From Saccharibacillus deserti (GTDB lineage: Bacteria; Bacillota; Bacilli; Paenibacillales; Paenibacillaceae), in the NCBI RefSeq assembly GCF_013618475.1, contig NZ_JABJVN010000006.1, forward strand, positions 186,001 to 250,000: 64,000 nucleotides of DNA. The letters are read 5' to 3'. Below the pieces are notes generated by a model, which was not told the origin of the DNA, did not search any database, and saw only the letters and a list, made by a program, of their open reading frames with translations. Positions 42,851-51,393 of the stretch are shown one piece after another (the first letter of the stretch is position 1; each line of letters begins with the position of its first letter). A program made the translations under genes and the position numbers.

Positions 42851-43407
42851 AAATTTATGAATGGGAAACGCTGCGCCAGGCACAGGGAGCCGGCGAGCGG
42901 TTGAAATATTTGTTTTTCTGGGGACATACCCCCAAAGTGCCGGGGATCGCGGATTCCAGCTGTCTGAGCCAATGGTGGCCGAGTGTGTTCGCGGTGGACG
43001 GAACGGAGTACGGATGCGCCGAGCAGTACATGATGGCGGAAAAAGCGAGGTTGTTCCAGGACGGGGAAGCGCGCGAGCGCATTTTGCAGGCCGTACACCC
43101 GAAGCAGATGAAAGAATTCGGCCGACAGGTGCAAAACTTCGATGATGCCGTCTGGAAGAAAGAAGCGTACGGAATCGTCAAACGCGCGAGCCTGGAGAAG
43201 TTCCGTCAAAATGCCGAGCTGTGGGCGTTTCTCCGAAAAACGCAGAATCGGATTCTGGTCGAAGCCAGTCCGAGAGACCGGATCTGGGGAATCGGTATGG
43301 GCAAAGACCATCCGGATGCGGAGAACCCGGCGAGATGGCGGGGAACGAACCTGCTGGGATTTGCGCTGAGCGAAGCGCGGGACCAACTGATCGAGGAGGG
43401 AATGTAA
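42847..43407 (+). CDS. NADAR family protein (YbiA-like)
   Basis: The ATG overlaps the Nudix stop by 4 bases. The 186-residue protein has the NADAR signature: LSQWWPSVFAVDGTEYGCAE then QYMMAEKARLFQD, with the catalytic-type Glu/Tyr set, then VWKKEAYGIVKRASLEKFRQ, and RILVEASPRDRIWGIGMGKD near the C-terminus (D.IWG.G motif). NADAR proteins act on N-glycosidic bonds in NAD and ADP-ribose metabolism; some remove ADP-ribose from modified guanine, while YbiA-type members act in riboflavin-intermediate clearance. Together with the Nudix and PARG/macro genes it supports an ADP-ribose-processing operon. Confidence 0.92.
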   Translation: MKIYEWETLRQAQGAGERLKYLFFWGHTPKVPGIADSSCLSQWWPSVFAVDGTEYGCAEQYMMAEKARLFQDGEARERILQAVHPKQMKEFGRQVQNFDDAVWKKEAYGIVKRASLEKFRQNAELWAFLRKTQNRILVEASPRDRIWGIGMGKDHPDAENPARWRGTNLLGFALSEARDQLIEEGM

Positions 43408-43408
43408 C

Positions 43409-43934
43409 GTGAACGAGCAGGTGAACACGCAGGGGATTCGCGGGAAGGCGCGAGACCGGATGCGGCGTACAGCCGCGGAAACGGTCGAAATCGCCGCAGG
43501 CGGATCTTACGTCTATCAAGGCGAAGAGATCGATATCCGGCATGCGCAGGTGCTCAGCGAGGGCCCGGATGGGCAAAGGGATCGCCGCGGAATTTGTCAG
43601 GCGGTTCAATCTTCGGGGGCTGCGGGAAGAAGCGGCCCTGCAGCCGCTGGAAGTCGGAAGCTGCGTCCGGCAGGGACGTGCCATGAATCTGGTGACCAAA
43701 GCGAAGTATTTCAACAAGCCCACCTATGCGTCGCTGACGGAGGCGCTGCGTTCGCTGCGCGAAGTCCGCGAGGCGGACGGCGTAACGAGACTTGCGATGC
43801 CCCGGATCGGAAGCGGACTTGACCGGCTCCGCTGGGAGAAAGTGCGGGAGATCGTGCTTGACGTGTTTGCGGATAGTCCGACGGAGGTTGTCGTCTGTAC
43901 ACCTTCTGCCGGATCTCGCGACAAGCGGGCATAG
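43409..43934 (+). pseudogene. Chimeric remnant: microbial PARG N-terminus joined to a truncated macro domain
   Basis: GTG 43409 starts 1 base after the NADAR stop, with GAGGAGGG upstream. The first ~50 codons (KARDRMRRTAAETVEIAAGG then SYVYQGEEIDIRHAQ) match the N-terminal segment of TIGR02452-type (DUF2263) microbial PARG proteins. At about 43559-43569 the meaningful frame switches, and MGKGIAAEFVRRFNLRGLRE begins the second motif of an ALC1/TARG1-like macro domain. This continues with NLVTKAKYFNKPTYASLTEA and LAMPRIGSGLDRLRWEKVRE to a stop at 43934. Both the PARG catalytic domain and the first strands of the macro domain are missing, as if a deletion fused two adjacent genes out of frame. 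GAGGG before the ATG at 43569 could allow translation of the macro fragment. Confidence 0.7.
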
Positions 43935-43980
43935 CTAGCAAAGACTGCCGCTCCAGGGCGGCGGTTTTTGCAAGCATCAC

Positions 43981-44030
43981 AAAAGACATGCGGACAGGCG
44001 CCGACGGGGCGCTTGAACCGCATGTCTTTT
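43981..44030. terminator. Bidirectional terminator after the ADP-ribose operon
   Basis: AAAAGACATGCGG and CCGCATGTCTTTT form a perfect 13-bp stem around a 24-base loop with an internal GCGCC/GGCGC stem. It lies between convergent genes. Confidence 0.9.
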
Positions 44031-44065
44031 GTAGTGGGCCGGAATGGTTCTTGGGCAAAAGAAAA

Positions 44066-45058
44066 TCAATGGCCGCCGCTGCGCCGCTTCAACGACTCGG
44101 CGTACGTGTCGCGGCGGAAGTTGAGAATCGGGTCGTCGGACAGGGCGATGCCTTCGGTGATCGCCGTCGGGTCCATAACCAGGCCCTGCGGCTCGGCAAT
44201 CGGCTCCAACAGGACCAGACGCCCGGCGTCGATCCGCTTGCGGTCGCTTGGCCACCGTTTGGTCGGATCATGGGTCGGATCGCCTTCTTCGCCGAATACG
44301 ATACTCAGTTTGAACGAAGGCGGCTGCGCAAGCATACGCAGTTCAAGCTCGCGTTCCAGATAATCGTCGGGCATGGCCGCCGCGTCGTGGATCGACAGCG
44401 TCTGTACGCCCGAATCGGGAATCCATTCGAACTTGACCGGCCGTCTGCGGCCGTCTGCGTCGACCAGCATATAGACATGGATACAGTAATACAGATTCGT
44501 GGCGTAGCTGGCCGGCGGCTTTAGACGTTTAAGCGCCAGCAGACTCTGACGGCTCTCGCTGAAGTGCCGGGCGAAGCGCCGCAGCGCTTCGGATTTGGGC
44601 ATCTGTCCGGTTTTGGTCCGGTTGAGGGTCGTCAGCATTTCCATGAACGACTCCGGGGTCCGGGCGAAAAATACCGGAACCGTTACGCCGACCATATTGC
44701 TGTGGCCGCCATCCGGCAGCAGGAACTGAACGGCCATGCCTTTGGCCGGCGACAGCAGATCGGCCAGAGCCGGGTCGGTCGAGCTGCCCGAGAAGCGTAC
44801 GATGGCTTTGACCTCGCGGTCCTGCAGATGCGGAGCAGTCGTGAACGGGGCGGCTTTGCCGCTCGGAAGAAACGAAGCCCGGCAGCAGAAGCCGCGCGCA
44901 TGGGCGCGTCGGTAGCCCGGATGCACGCCGGAGACGCGTTCAAGTTCGTCGACGGCTTCTTCGGCCGCCGTCATATATAAAGGGGTATGGGTGTCGGAAG
45001 AATCGGTCGTACCGCCGGATAGGCCATGGGCTTGATGATTTTCAGATTCGCTGAACAT
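44066..45058 (-). CDS. Catalase-family peroxidase (SrpA-like)
   Basis: The 330-residue protein is a short catalase-related peroxidase. HPGYRRAHARGFCCRASFLP holds the distal catalytic His, and KAIVRFSGSSTDPALADLLS then AKGMAVQFLLPDGGHSNMVG match the core beta-barrel; the distal Asn is seen in the last block. Near the C-terminus FRRDTYAESLKRR provides the proximal heme-ligand Tyr with its Arg. It lacks the large catalase's N-terminal arm and C-terminal helices, consistent with the ~330-residue group that shows peroxidase rather than strong catalase activity. The ribosome site is weak. No secretion signal is present. Confidence 0.9.
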   Translation of the reverse strand: MFSESENHQAHGLSGGTTDSSDTHTPLYMTAAEEAVDELERVSGVHPGYRRAHARGFCCRASFLPSGKAAPFTTAPHLQDREVKAIVRFSGSSTDPALADLLSPAKGMAVQFLLPDGGHSNMVGVTVPVFFARTPESFMEMLTTLNRTKTGQMPKSEALRRFARHFSESRQSLLALKRLKPPASYATNLYYCIHVYMLVDADGRRRPVKFEWIPDSGVQTLSIHDAAAMPDDYLERELELRMLAQPPSFKLSIVFGEEGDPTHDPTKRWPSDRKRIDAGRLVLLEPIAEPQGLVMDPTAITEGIALSDDPILNFRRDTYAESLKRRSGGH

Positions 45059-45160
45059 AGCGGTTGTTCACTCTCGCTTCCTGTAGCTGTAGGATAGTGG
45101 GCGGCTTTGCGGGCCGCACGATAGGGACTACCTTTTCTATACCCGCGAATCCAACAAATA

Positions 45161-45197
45161 GAACCGCTCTTCCGCCGGATTCGGCAAAGAACGGTTC
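45161..45197 (-). terminator. Possible terminator of the monooxygenase gene
   Basis: GAACCG and CGGTTC close an imperfect hairpin; on the minus strand it is followed by TATTTGTT, a weak T tract. Confidence 0.35.
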
Positions 45198-45295
45198 CTT
45201 GGAAAAGGCGGTCTTCCCCCGGCCTGAAGCTTCGGCGCGCCAAAACGCTTTGCGCCGGGCGATTCGCGGGCCGGACGCTTGCTGCGCGGCACGTC

Positions 45296-45589
45296 TCAGC
45301 CCGTGACCGGCTGCAGCCGGTAAATCTCCCGGCTTTCGACCAGCTCTTCCGTAGCCTGGCGGTATTCCCGGTAATGTTCGCTGTCCAGATGGGTTTGAAC
45401 GGAAGCCTGATCTTCCCAGCGCTCATAGAAGATAAATACGCGGGGATCTTCCATCGATTCGTTCAGTACGTATTCCAGGCAGCCGTGTTCGGTTCTTGTC
45501 GGACCGACGACTTTGATCAGTTCCCCGCGGAGCTCATGCTCCCGGCCGGGTTTGGCTTTGATTACGGCCGTAATGGTGATCTCTTCCAT
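45296..45589 (-). CDS. Antibiotic-biosynthesis-monooxygenase-type (putative quinol monooxygenase, YgiN-like)
   Basis: The 97-residue protein is a dimeric alpha/beta-barrel of the ABM family: ITITAVIKAKPGREHELRGE, then CLEYVLNESMEDPRVFIFYE then RWEDQASVQTHLDSEHYREY. The E-RW and H residues in these blocks are those usual in YgiN-like quinol monooxygenases. GGGAGG precedes the ATG. It likely acts in quinone redox or detoxification. Confidence 0.9.
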   Translation of the reverse strand: MEEITITAVIKAKPGREHELRGELIKVVGPTRTEHGCLEYVLNESMEDPRVFIFYERWEDQASVQTHLDSEHYREYRQATEELVESREIYRLQPVTG

Positions 45590-45786
45590 TTCGTAACCTC
45601 CCCGTCCCGAAAATTGCGAATCCTTACAGGCGCGTAATTTGCAGGAACCGCGCCGAGCGAGCCTTAATCCCCCGCCGCGTTCCTTCTTTTTTTACCCTGG
45701 GCACCTGTCCCGGTTTCAAGCTCTCTTCTATATACCCTTGGTTCCTGCCTGGCGACCCATTTTTGCGCCGGGCTCCGATTGCGCGT

Positions 45787-46410
45787 TTACGAACCGCTTT
45801 TCACGTCCCGGCTTCTTTTGCGGAAAAAGAGAATGGCGCCCGTCACGACGAGCAGTCCGATAATCACATACACCACATTGGAGAAGACGTCCATTTGACC
45901 GGCTGCGCTCTCCCACGATTCGCCCACCGCGCTGCCGATAAACGTCAGTACCGTGTTCCACAGCAGGGAGCCCAGGGTCGTCAGCAGAAGAAACGAAGCC
46001 GGATTCATGCGCACGCTGCCGGCCGGGATCGAGATCAGGCTGCGGACAAGCGGGACGAGGCGGCACAGAAATACGGCCCATTTGCCGAAACGGTCGAACC
46101 AGCCGTAGGCTTTGCCCACGTCTTCTTTTTTGAGGCGCAGCCATTTGCCGCGCTTCTCGATCAGCCGCTCCATGCGATCCTGCTTCATGATAGCCCCGAC
46201 CGCATACAGCGCGAGCGCGCCTACGACGGAGCCGAGCGTGGAAGCGATGACCACTCCCACGATATGCATATCGGTCTGCGTCGTCATAAAGCCACCGAAA
46301 GTCAGAATGACTTCCGACGGAATCGGCGGGAAAATATTTTCCAGGGCAATCAGCAGGAAGATGCCGAAGTAACCCCATTCGTTCATAAAATTCGTAATCC
46401 AATTCTCCAT
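45787..46410 (-). CDS. DedA family membrane protein
   Basis: The start at 46410 follows GAGGTGAG. The 207-residue protein has the DedA core: WGYFGIFLLIALENIFPPIP then SEVILTFGGFMTTQT (the E..xPPxPSE re-entrant motif), ASTLGSVVGALALYAVGAIM, and WFDRFGKWAVFLCRLVPLVR then SLISIPAGSVRM with the conserved R..P..R..IS.PAG. The C-terminal helix is followed by a basic tail (FRKRSRDVKSGS). DedA proteins transport undecaprenyl phosphate or other lipids and are important for envelope integrity and resistance to cationic peptides. Confidence 0.93.
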   Translation of the reverse strand: MENWITNFMNEWGYFGIFLLIALENIFPPIPSEVILTFGGFMTTQTDMHIVGVVIASTLGSVVGALALYAVGAIMKQDRMERLIEKRGKWLRLKKEDVGKAYGWFDRFGKWAVFLCRLVPLVRSLISIPAGSVRMNPASFLLLTTLGSLLWNTVLTFIGSAVGESWESAAGQMDVFSNVVYVIIGLLVVTGAILFFRKRSRDVKSGS

Positions 46411-46720
46411 GTTGCTCACCTCGTTTCTGATTTGGACGGGAGTCCGGCTCCCGGTCTTGCAGGCGTTGGCGTCCATGTTCGTCTTCTCGATTCAATATGT
46501 AAATATCGATATATTTTCAGAAAAGAATAGATATTTTCAATTTTGCGTACGAGAGTCCGCTTGAGGGCAGGGGGCCCGGTACCCGCCGCGATGTCCTCCA
46601 CCTGATCTTAAAGGATGAAGGAAGGCGGTTGCAAGTTTGGCGAAAAGGCTGTCTTTTTCCTGTTCTTACCCGCTTCGCTTCCGTTCCACGCGGCTGTAAA
46701 AAGAATCTCCGTATTATCGT
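46411..46720. other. Divergent intergenic region (DedA / WYL regulator)
   Basis: No gene is supported in this stretch. It contains an AT-rich section (46494-46545) with AATATCGATATATT, probably the DedA promoter area on the minus strand. Clear -35/-10 pairs were not found for DedA. Confidence 0.35.
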
Positions 46721-46750
46721 TTGTACGCGACCTTGAATTTGCCGTAAAAT
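46721..46750 (+). promoter_or_regulatory. Candidate promoter of the WYL regulator
   Basis: TTGTAC and TAAAAT are spaced by 18 bases, about 50 bases before the ATG at 46802. Confidence 0.5.
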
Positions 46751-46801
46751 GGGAAGAAAGAAGCGGCAAACGGCTGTTTAACCGAAAAGGAGGCGATCAC
46801 G

Positions 46802-47851
46802 ATGAAGATCGACCGGCTGCTGGCGATCACGATTCTGCTGCTGAACCGCAGACGAATCAGCGCGGGAGAATTGGCGGAGAGATTCGAAGTGTCCACAAAG
46901 ACCGTATACCGGGATATCGAGACGCTGTGCCGTGCCGGCATTCCGATCGTTTCGCATCAAGGAACAAGCGGCGGCTTCGAAATGATGGAGCGGTATACGA
47001 TTGGACGGCAGATGCTAAGTGCAGGCGAGATCGAAGCGCTGCGGACGGCAGTCAAAGGAGCCGCAACCGTATTGGACGATCGGATGTTCTCGGATCTGAC
47101 GGAGAAGGTGCAGGCACTGTTGGGCAACGCAAACGGAAGCGATCCGGCTCAGGGCGGGACGGGCGTCGTCTTCGACTTCAATCCTTGGTGCTCCACCGAC
47201 TTCGTTCGCGGGCGGGTCGATCTGCTGCGGACGGCGGCCCGGGAAGCGATGCGGGTAGAGATCCGTTATTTGAACATGAACGGGGGAGAAAGCGTGCGTC
47301 TGCTGGAACCGGCCGTGCTGCTGATGAAAGGAAACGTCTGGTATTTGCAGGCTTACTGTCTGCTGCGCGAAGAATTCCGGATCTTTCGTCTATCGCGGAT
47401 GCTGGAAGTACGGCGTACGGGAGAATCCTTCATCCCCCGATCCGCGCCGCCGATCGACGGCTACGGATGGAACGACGACTGGGACCGGACTCCCCGCGTG
47501 GACGTATCGCTGCGGTTTCGTTCCGAAGTGCGGCTGCGCGTCAGCGACGAATTCGACGCGGCCCGGATCGAGGCGCTAGCTGACGGCAGTGTACGGGTGG
47601 TTGGAACATTCGCGCCGAACGAACGGTTCTACGGGATGCTGCTCAGCTACGGCGACCGGATGACGGTCGAATCGCCGCCGGCGGTGAGGAGCGAGCTGGT
47701 ACGGCGCGCTCTGCGCATCGCTGCGGCTTATGCGGGCGATTGTGAACAAGCGGGCAGTTCAAACCGTACGGACGGCAAAATCTCGGAAAGCCCCGACATG
47801 AATATGGACAGGGAGATGTCCGTATTGGGCGCTTATACTGACGGAAACTGA
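46802..47851 (+). CDS. YafY-type transcriptional regulator (HTH-11 and WYL domain)
   Basis: The 349-residue protein starts MKIDRLLAITILLLNRRRIS, the HTH domain of the YafY/DeoR-like group, with AGELAERFEVSTKTVYRDIE as recognition helix and SHQGTSGGFEMMERY as wing. The middle to C-terminal part carries a WYL-type ligand-binding domain (VEIRYLNMNGGESVRLLEPA, then VWYLQAYCLLREEFRIFRLS), with W-Y-L seen in KGNVWYLQAYC and the R of FRLSRM. WYL proteins bind oligonucleotide or nucleotide signals. AAAAGGAGG precedes the ATG. The following gene encodes an effector-binding (GyrI-like) protein 21 bases downstream, a common pair. Confidence 0.92.
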   Translation: MKIDRLLAITILLLNRRRISAGELAERFEVSTKTVYRDIETLCRAGIPIVSHQGTSGGFEMMERYTIGRQMLSAGEIEALRTAVKGAATVLDDRMFSDLTEKVQALLGNANGSDPAQGGTGVVFDFNPWCSTDFVRGRVDLLRTAAREAMRVEIRYLNMNGGESVRLLEPAVLLMKGNVWYLQAYCLLREEFRIFRLSRMLEVRRTGESFIPRSAPPIDGYGWNDDWDRTPRVDVSLRFRSEVRLRVSDEFDAARIEALADGSVRVVGTFAPNERFYGMLLSYGDRMTVESPPAVRSELVRRALRIAAAYAGDCEQAGSSNRTDGKISESPDMNMDREMSVLGAYTDGN

Positions 47852-47872
47852 TTCATGAGAGGAAGATCGTCC

Positions 47873-48418
47873 ATGGAACCCGTTCAACGTTCGTTACAGA
47901 CCGAAGGATCGACGCCCGACCTTTATATCCCTAGGGAATCTTTTGTACTGAAAGGTTTTGCCGTTCGTACGACCAATGCAGCCGAGCTAGGCGGCGGCGG
48001 CCGCATACCGGCATTATGGCAGGCTTACATGAACAGCTCCCTTGCGGGGGAAAAAGGCGTGCGCGATCCGCATCTGATCTACGCGCTGTATACCGATTAC
48101 GAGAGCGACGCTTCCGGTGCGTACACGGTAGTCGTCGGCCATGAGTCGGCCGCCGACGGCTCCGGCGTTTCGGAGATTTATACCGGGCAGGGAGAATCCG
48201 AACTTCTTGAGGTGCGGGTGCCCGGCAGCCGGTATCGGATCTTTAGGACCCGCAGAGGGCCGATGGGCGAAGTGGCAGCGGAAGCCTGGGGCGAAATCTG
48301 GGCCTATTATGCCCAGTCGTCCGAGCAGCGGGCGTATACCGGCGATTTCGAGGTTTACGATACGCGGAATTTCGACCCGGAAGCGGTAGAAATCCTGATC
48401 TATATTGCGGTTCGCTGA
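47873..48418 (+). CDS. GyrI-like effector-binding domain protein (YdeE-like)
   Basis: ATG 47873 is chosen because GAGAGGAAG lies 8 bases upstream. The 181-residue protein has RESFVLKGFAVRTTNAAELG, then IPALWQAYMNSSLAG, YALYTDYESDASGAYTVVVG, and VPGSRYRIFRTRRGPMGEVA then WGEIWAYYAQSSEQRAYTGD, the pattern of stand-alone AraC effector-binding/GyrI-like domains. These bind small lipophilic ligands. It is probably cotranscribed with the WYL regulator. A perfect 17-bp terminator follows. Confidence 0.9.
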   Translation: MEPVQRSLQTEGSTPDLYIPRESFVLKGFAVRTTNAAELGGGGRIPALWQAYMNSSLAGEKGVRDPHLIYALYTDYESDASGAYTVVVGHESAADGSGVSEIYTGQGESELLEVRVPGSRYRIFRTRRGPMGEVAAEAWGEIWAYYAQSSEQRAYTGDFEVYDTRNFDPEAVEILIYIAVR

Positions 48419-48430
48419 ACAAACCGGATA

Positions 48431-48468
48431 CAAAGAAGCCTCTGCCGATTGCGGCAGAGGCTTCTTTG
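48431..48468. terminator. Bidirectional terminator between GyrI-like and GGDEF-EAL genes
   Basis: CAAAGAAGCCTCTGCCG and CGGCAGAGGCTTCTTTG form a perfect 17-bp stem with a 4-base ATTG loop. Confidence 0.95.
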
Positions 48469-48538
48469 TATCCGCAAAATCGGTCTTGGGCGGCTCGCTT
48501 GCAGGCGCAGCCGGCCTTCAGCGGGCAGCGGCCCGAAA

Positions 48539-51211
48539 TTACAGATCCGTGGCCGCTTTCAGCATCGGCCAGATTTCTTCGGCCGGAACCGGCCGTCCGA
48601 ACAGGAAGCCCTGCATCTCGACGCATTCGATCGAGCGCAGAATCTCGGCCTGGTTCTCGCTTTCGACCCCTTCGGCAATCACGCTCATCTCAAGTGTCCG
48701 GGCCAGGTCGATGATATGGGAAACGATCTTTCGGTTGACCTGGCGCTTTTCCAACTTGCTGGTGAACTGCCGCGCGATCTTGAGCTTGTCGATCGGGAAA
48801 TTCTCCAGATAGGACAAAGAGGAATAACCGGTGCCGAAATCGTCGATCGAAATCGTCAGGCCCAGCTGTTTGAGGGCATTCAGCCTGCCCAGAACCAGCT
48901 TGGGATGCTCAAGCGCGGAAGATTCCGTAATTTCCAGGTCGAGCAGTTCCGGATTAAGACCGGTTTCTTCAAGGACGCCCCGTACCTGATCGACAAGGTC
49001 CGGGCTGTGCAGCTGCCTCGGCGAGAGATTGACTCCGACCTTGATCGGCGATCCGGCATCGCTCCAGCGCTTGGCCTGCAGGCAGGCTTCTCTCAATACC
49101 CAATGTCCGATCGACAGAATCTGTCCGCTTTCTTCCGCAATCGGAATGAATTCGATCGGCGGTACCAGACCGAGTTCCGGGTGATTCCAGCGGATAAGCG
49201 CCTCGACCCCGTTCAACTGCTTGGAGGCGGAATCGATCTGCGGCTGGTAATGCAGGAAGAGTTGGTCTTCCTCCAGCGCCCGCCCGAGGTCTTTCTCGAG
49301 CAGGAACTTTCGCGAAGCGCTCGGATCGGTCTCGCAGTACATCCGGTGATGCCCCCGGCCGCCGTATTTGACCTGATACAGCGCAATATCCGCTTTCTTC
49401 ATCAAGCCAACCGCCGTATCGTCGTCGATCGGATAAACGGACAATCCGATGCTGGGGAGAGCGACGATCTCCTGCCCGACCAGCGGATGGGGAGGACTCA
49501 GCGCTTCCAGAAGCCGCTGGGCCGCCGCGCGCGCGCCTTCCCGGCCGTCGACATTGCGCAGGATCAGCGTGAATTCGTCGCCGCCCTGCCGCGCGACCAT
49601 ATCGGCTTCGCCGATACACAGCCTCAGCCGCTGCGCGACGGAGATCAGCAAACTGTCTCCGACATCGTGCCCCAGCGTATCGTTGACATTCTTGAAGCGG
49701 TCAAGATCGATAAAGACGACGGCGAAGGTCTCGCCCGATTCGCCGGCCTGCCGGATCGTGTCTTTCAGTTGGGCGTCGAACGAGGCGCGGTTGGCGAGGC
49801 CCGTCAGCGCATCATGGTAAGCGAGGTAGCGGATCCGGGCTTCATTGCGTTTGTTTTCTGTGATGTCCCGGCCGATTCCGAAGATGCCTACGACCCGATT
49901 GCGGACGCGAATCGGAATATGCGTGACGCTGATCGTACTGATCCGTCCGGTGAGGCTGCGGATTTCCCCTTCGTAGCGCTGCGACCGTCCCGAGCGGACA
50001 GGCTCCATATAGTTTTCCAACTGATGCGAACCGTCGTTGTATATGAAATCGATATGGGATCTGCCCAGCAGTTCCCCGCGTTCGCAGTCCAGCAGATCCG
50101 CGCAGGCCGCGTTCGCGCTGTCGAAGTTTCCATGGGGATCCAGGGAGTAGACCGCATCGGGATGATATTCGAACAGCGATTTGTAGCGTTCTTCGCTGAG
50201 CTCCAGTTCTTCCGTTTTGCGGTATACGCTGAGCAGCAGTTTGTGGTTCTCCAGAATGGTTAGCAGCTGCCGCACGATCACCAGCAGAATCGAAATGCCG
50301 GTTCCGATCGTGAAGGCATCGATTCCGGCGGAACCCGAAATCATAAAGAAGAACAGAATCAACACGTTGAGATAAGGCAGAATGACCCGCACAAGGTCAA
50401 GGCGTTCTACGCCGGGTTCCTCTTCTTCTTCAACCGCTGCGCCGACGGTTTCGGAGCGCTGTACAAAGCCTGCGTAGCCGACCAGCAGCAGGCTGAGAAT
50501 GAAGAACGGATCGACGACGCTCCCGGAATCGTAAGCTCCCACGGACAACATGTACAAGAAGAACGAGTCGGTAACCGCCTGCGTCATCAGACCCAGAAAG
50601 ATAAATAGGATCAGCTTTCTCGAAAAAATCTGGCGGGCGCCCCAGTAGAGACTGATCGCTCCGAACAGCAGCGCCAGGTCGGTAATGGGATACGCCAGAT
50701 TGACGATCACCGTCAGCCGGGAGACCTCGCCTTCGTGGAGAACCGGGCCGATCAGATAATGCCAGCTGAACGTCGCGGCAACGGTCATGACAATCAGGAT
50801 ATCGAAGACCAGCTTGAACGCGCCGTAGCTTTTCTTCAGCCGGACGAAAGGATAAACGAAAGCCGTCAGATAGCAGATGACCTGAAGAATGTAGAACAGA
50901 TCGGTCCAGCCCGGGGAAGGCGGGTCGATCCCCAGAACCTTTTCGTCGTAGAGCCAGATCAACTCGGCGGTAAAATAATTGAAGCATCCGGCGGACAGAA
51001 AGGCCCAGAAGACCTTTTTTTCCCCGAGGGTACGTTTGGCCGCACCGGCCAGCCAGAAAGCGGCAATCAGGCTTCCGGCGATCGACAGGAGATTTCCTCC
51101 CCAGGTCGCGATATTGTCGTCATGGCTCCATACGCTGATCCATGTGTAGTAACAAAGCGTAAAAAACAGAACAAAAAGAAGCGCGAAGGCAGATTTGGCA
51201 GGAGTACGCAT
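48539..51211 (-). CDS. Membrane GGDEF-EAL protein (c-di-GMP cyclase/phosphodiesterase)
   Basis: The 890-residue protein has an N-terminal membrane region with eight or nine helices (residues ~8-320), a PAS domain (~340-455, with DAVYSLDPHGNFDSANAACA), then GGDEF (~460-620) and EAL (~630-885). The GGDEF site is intact (RQGGDEFTLILRN); upstream is YHDALTGLANRASFDAQLKD. The EAL domain keeps GVEALIRWNHPELGLV, the metal Asn in VGVNLSPRQLHSPDLV, and DDFGTGYSSLSYLENFPIDK. Both activities are therefore possible. GAGGGAA precedes the ATG. The divergent gene encodes a sigma factor-DUF1835 fusion. Confidence 0.94.
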   Translation of the reverse strand: MRTPAKSAFALLFVLFFTLCYYTWISVWSHDDNIATWGGNLLSIAGSLIAAFWLAGAAKRTLGEKKVFWAFLSAGCFNYFTAELIWLYDEKVLGIDPPSPGWTDLFYILQVICYLTAFVYPFVRLKKSYGAFKLVFDILIVMTVAATFSWHYLIGPVLHEGEVSRLTVIVNLAYPITDLALLFGAISLYWGARQIFSRKLILFIFLGLMTQAVTDSFFLYMLSVGAYDSGSVVDPFFILSLLLVGYAGFVQRSETVGAAVEEEEEPGVERLDLVRVILPYLNVLILFFFMISGSAGIDAFTIGTGISILLVIVRQLLTILENHKLLLSVYRKTEELELSEERYKSLFEYHPDAVYSLDPHGNFDSANAACADLLDCERGELLGRSHIDFIYNDGSHQLENYMEPVRSGRSQRYEGEIRSLTGRISTISVTHIPIRVRNRVVGIFGIGRDITENKRNEARIRYLAYHDALTGLANRASFDAQLKDTIRQAGESGETFAVVFIDLDRFKNVNDTLGHDVGDSLLISVAQRLRLCIGEADMVARQGGDEFTLILRNVDGREGARAAAQRLLEALSPPHPLVGQEIVALPSIGLSVYPIDDDTAVGLMKKADIALYQVKYGGRGHHRMYCETDPSASRKFLLEKDLGRALEEDQLFLHYQPQIDSASKQLNGVEALIRWNHPELGLVPPIEFIPIAEESGQILSIGHWVLREACLQAKRWSDAGSPIKVGVNLSPRQLHSPDLVDQVRGVLEETGLNPELLDLEITESSALEHPKLVLGRLNALKQLGLTISIDDFGTGYSSLSYLENFPIDKLKIARQFTSKLEKRQVNRKIVSHIIDLARTLEMSVIAEGVESENQAEILRSIECVEMQGFLFGRPVPAEEIWPMLKAATDL

Positions 51212-51393
51212 AGGGGTTCCCTCTTTTTTATATATAGTTCTTTAGGTCTATAATCATAATAGTCTATCTCTATCTTCATCGGAATGAAAAAAAGAAATAT
51301 TAGAAAAATATTCTTATAAGGAGCAATAACCGGTAACCGAACCAGCAGCAGACGGCACTGTAAGGCAGGAACAGGCGGAAGGAGGACAAAACG

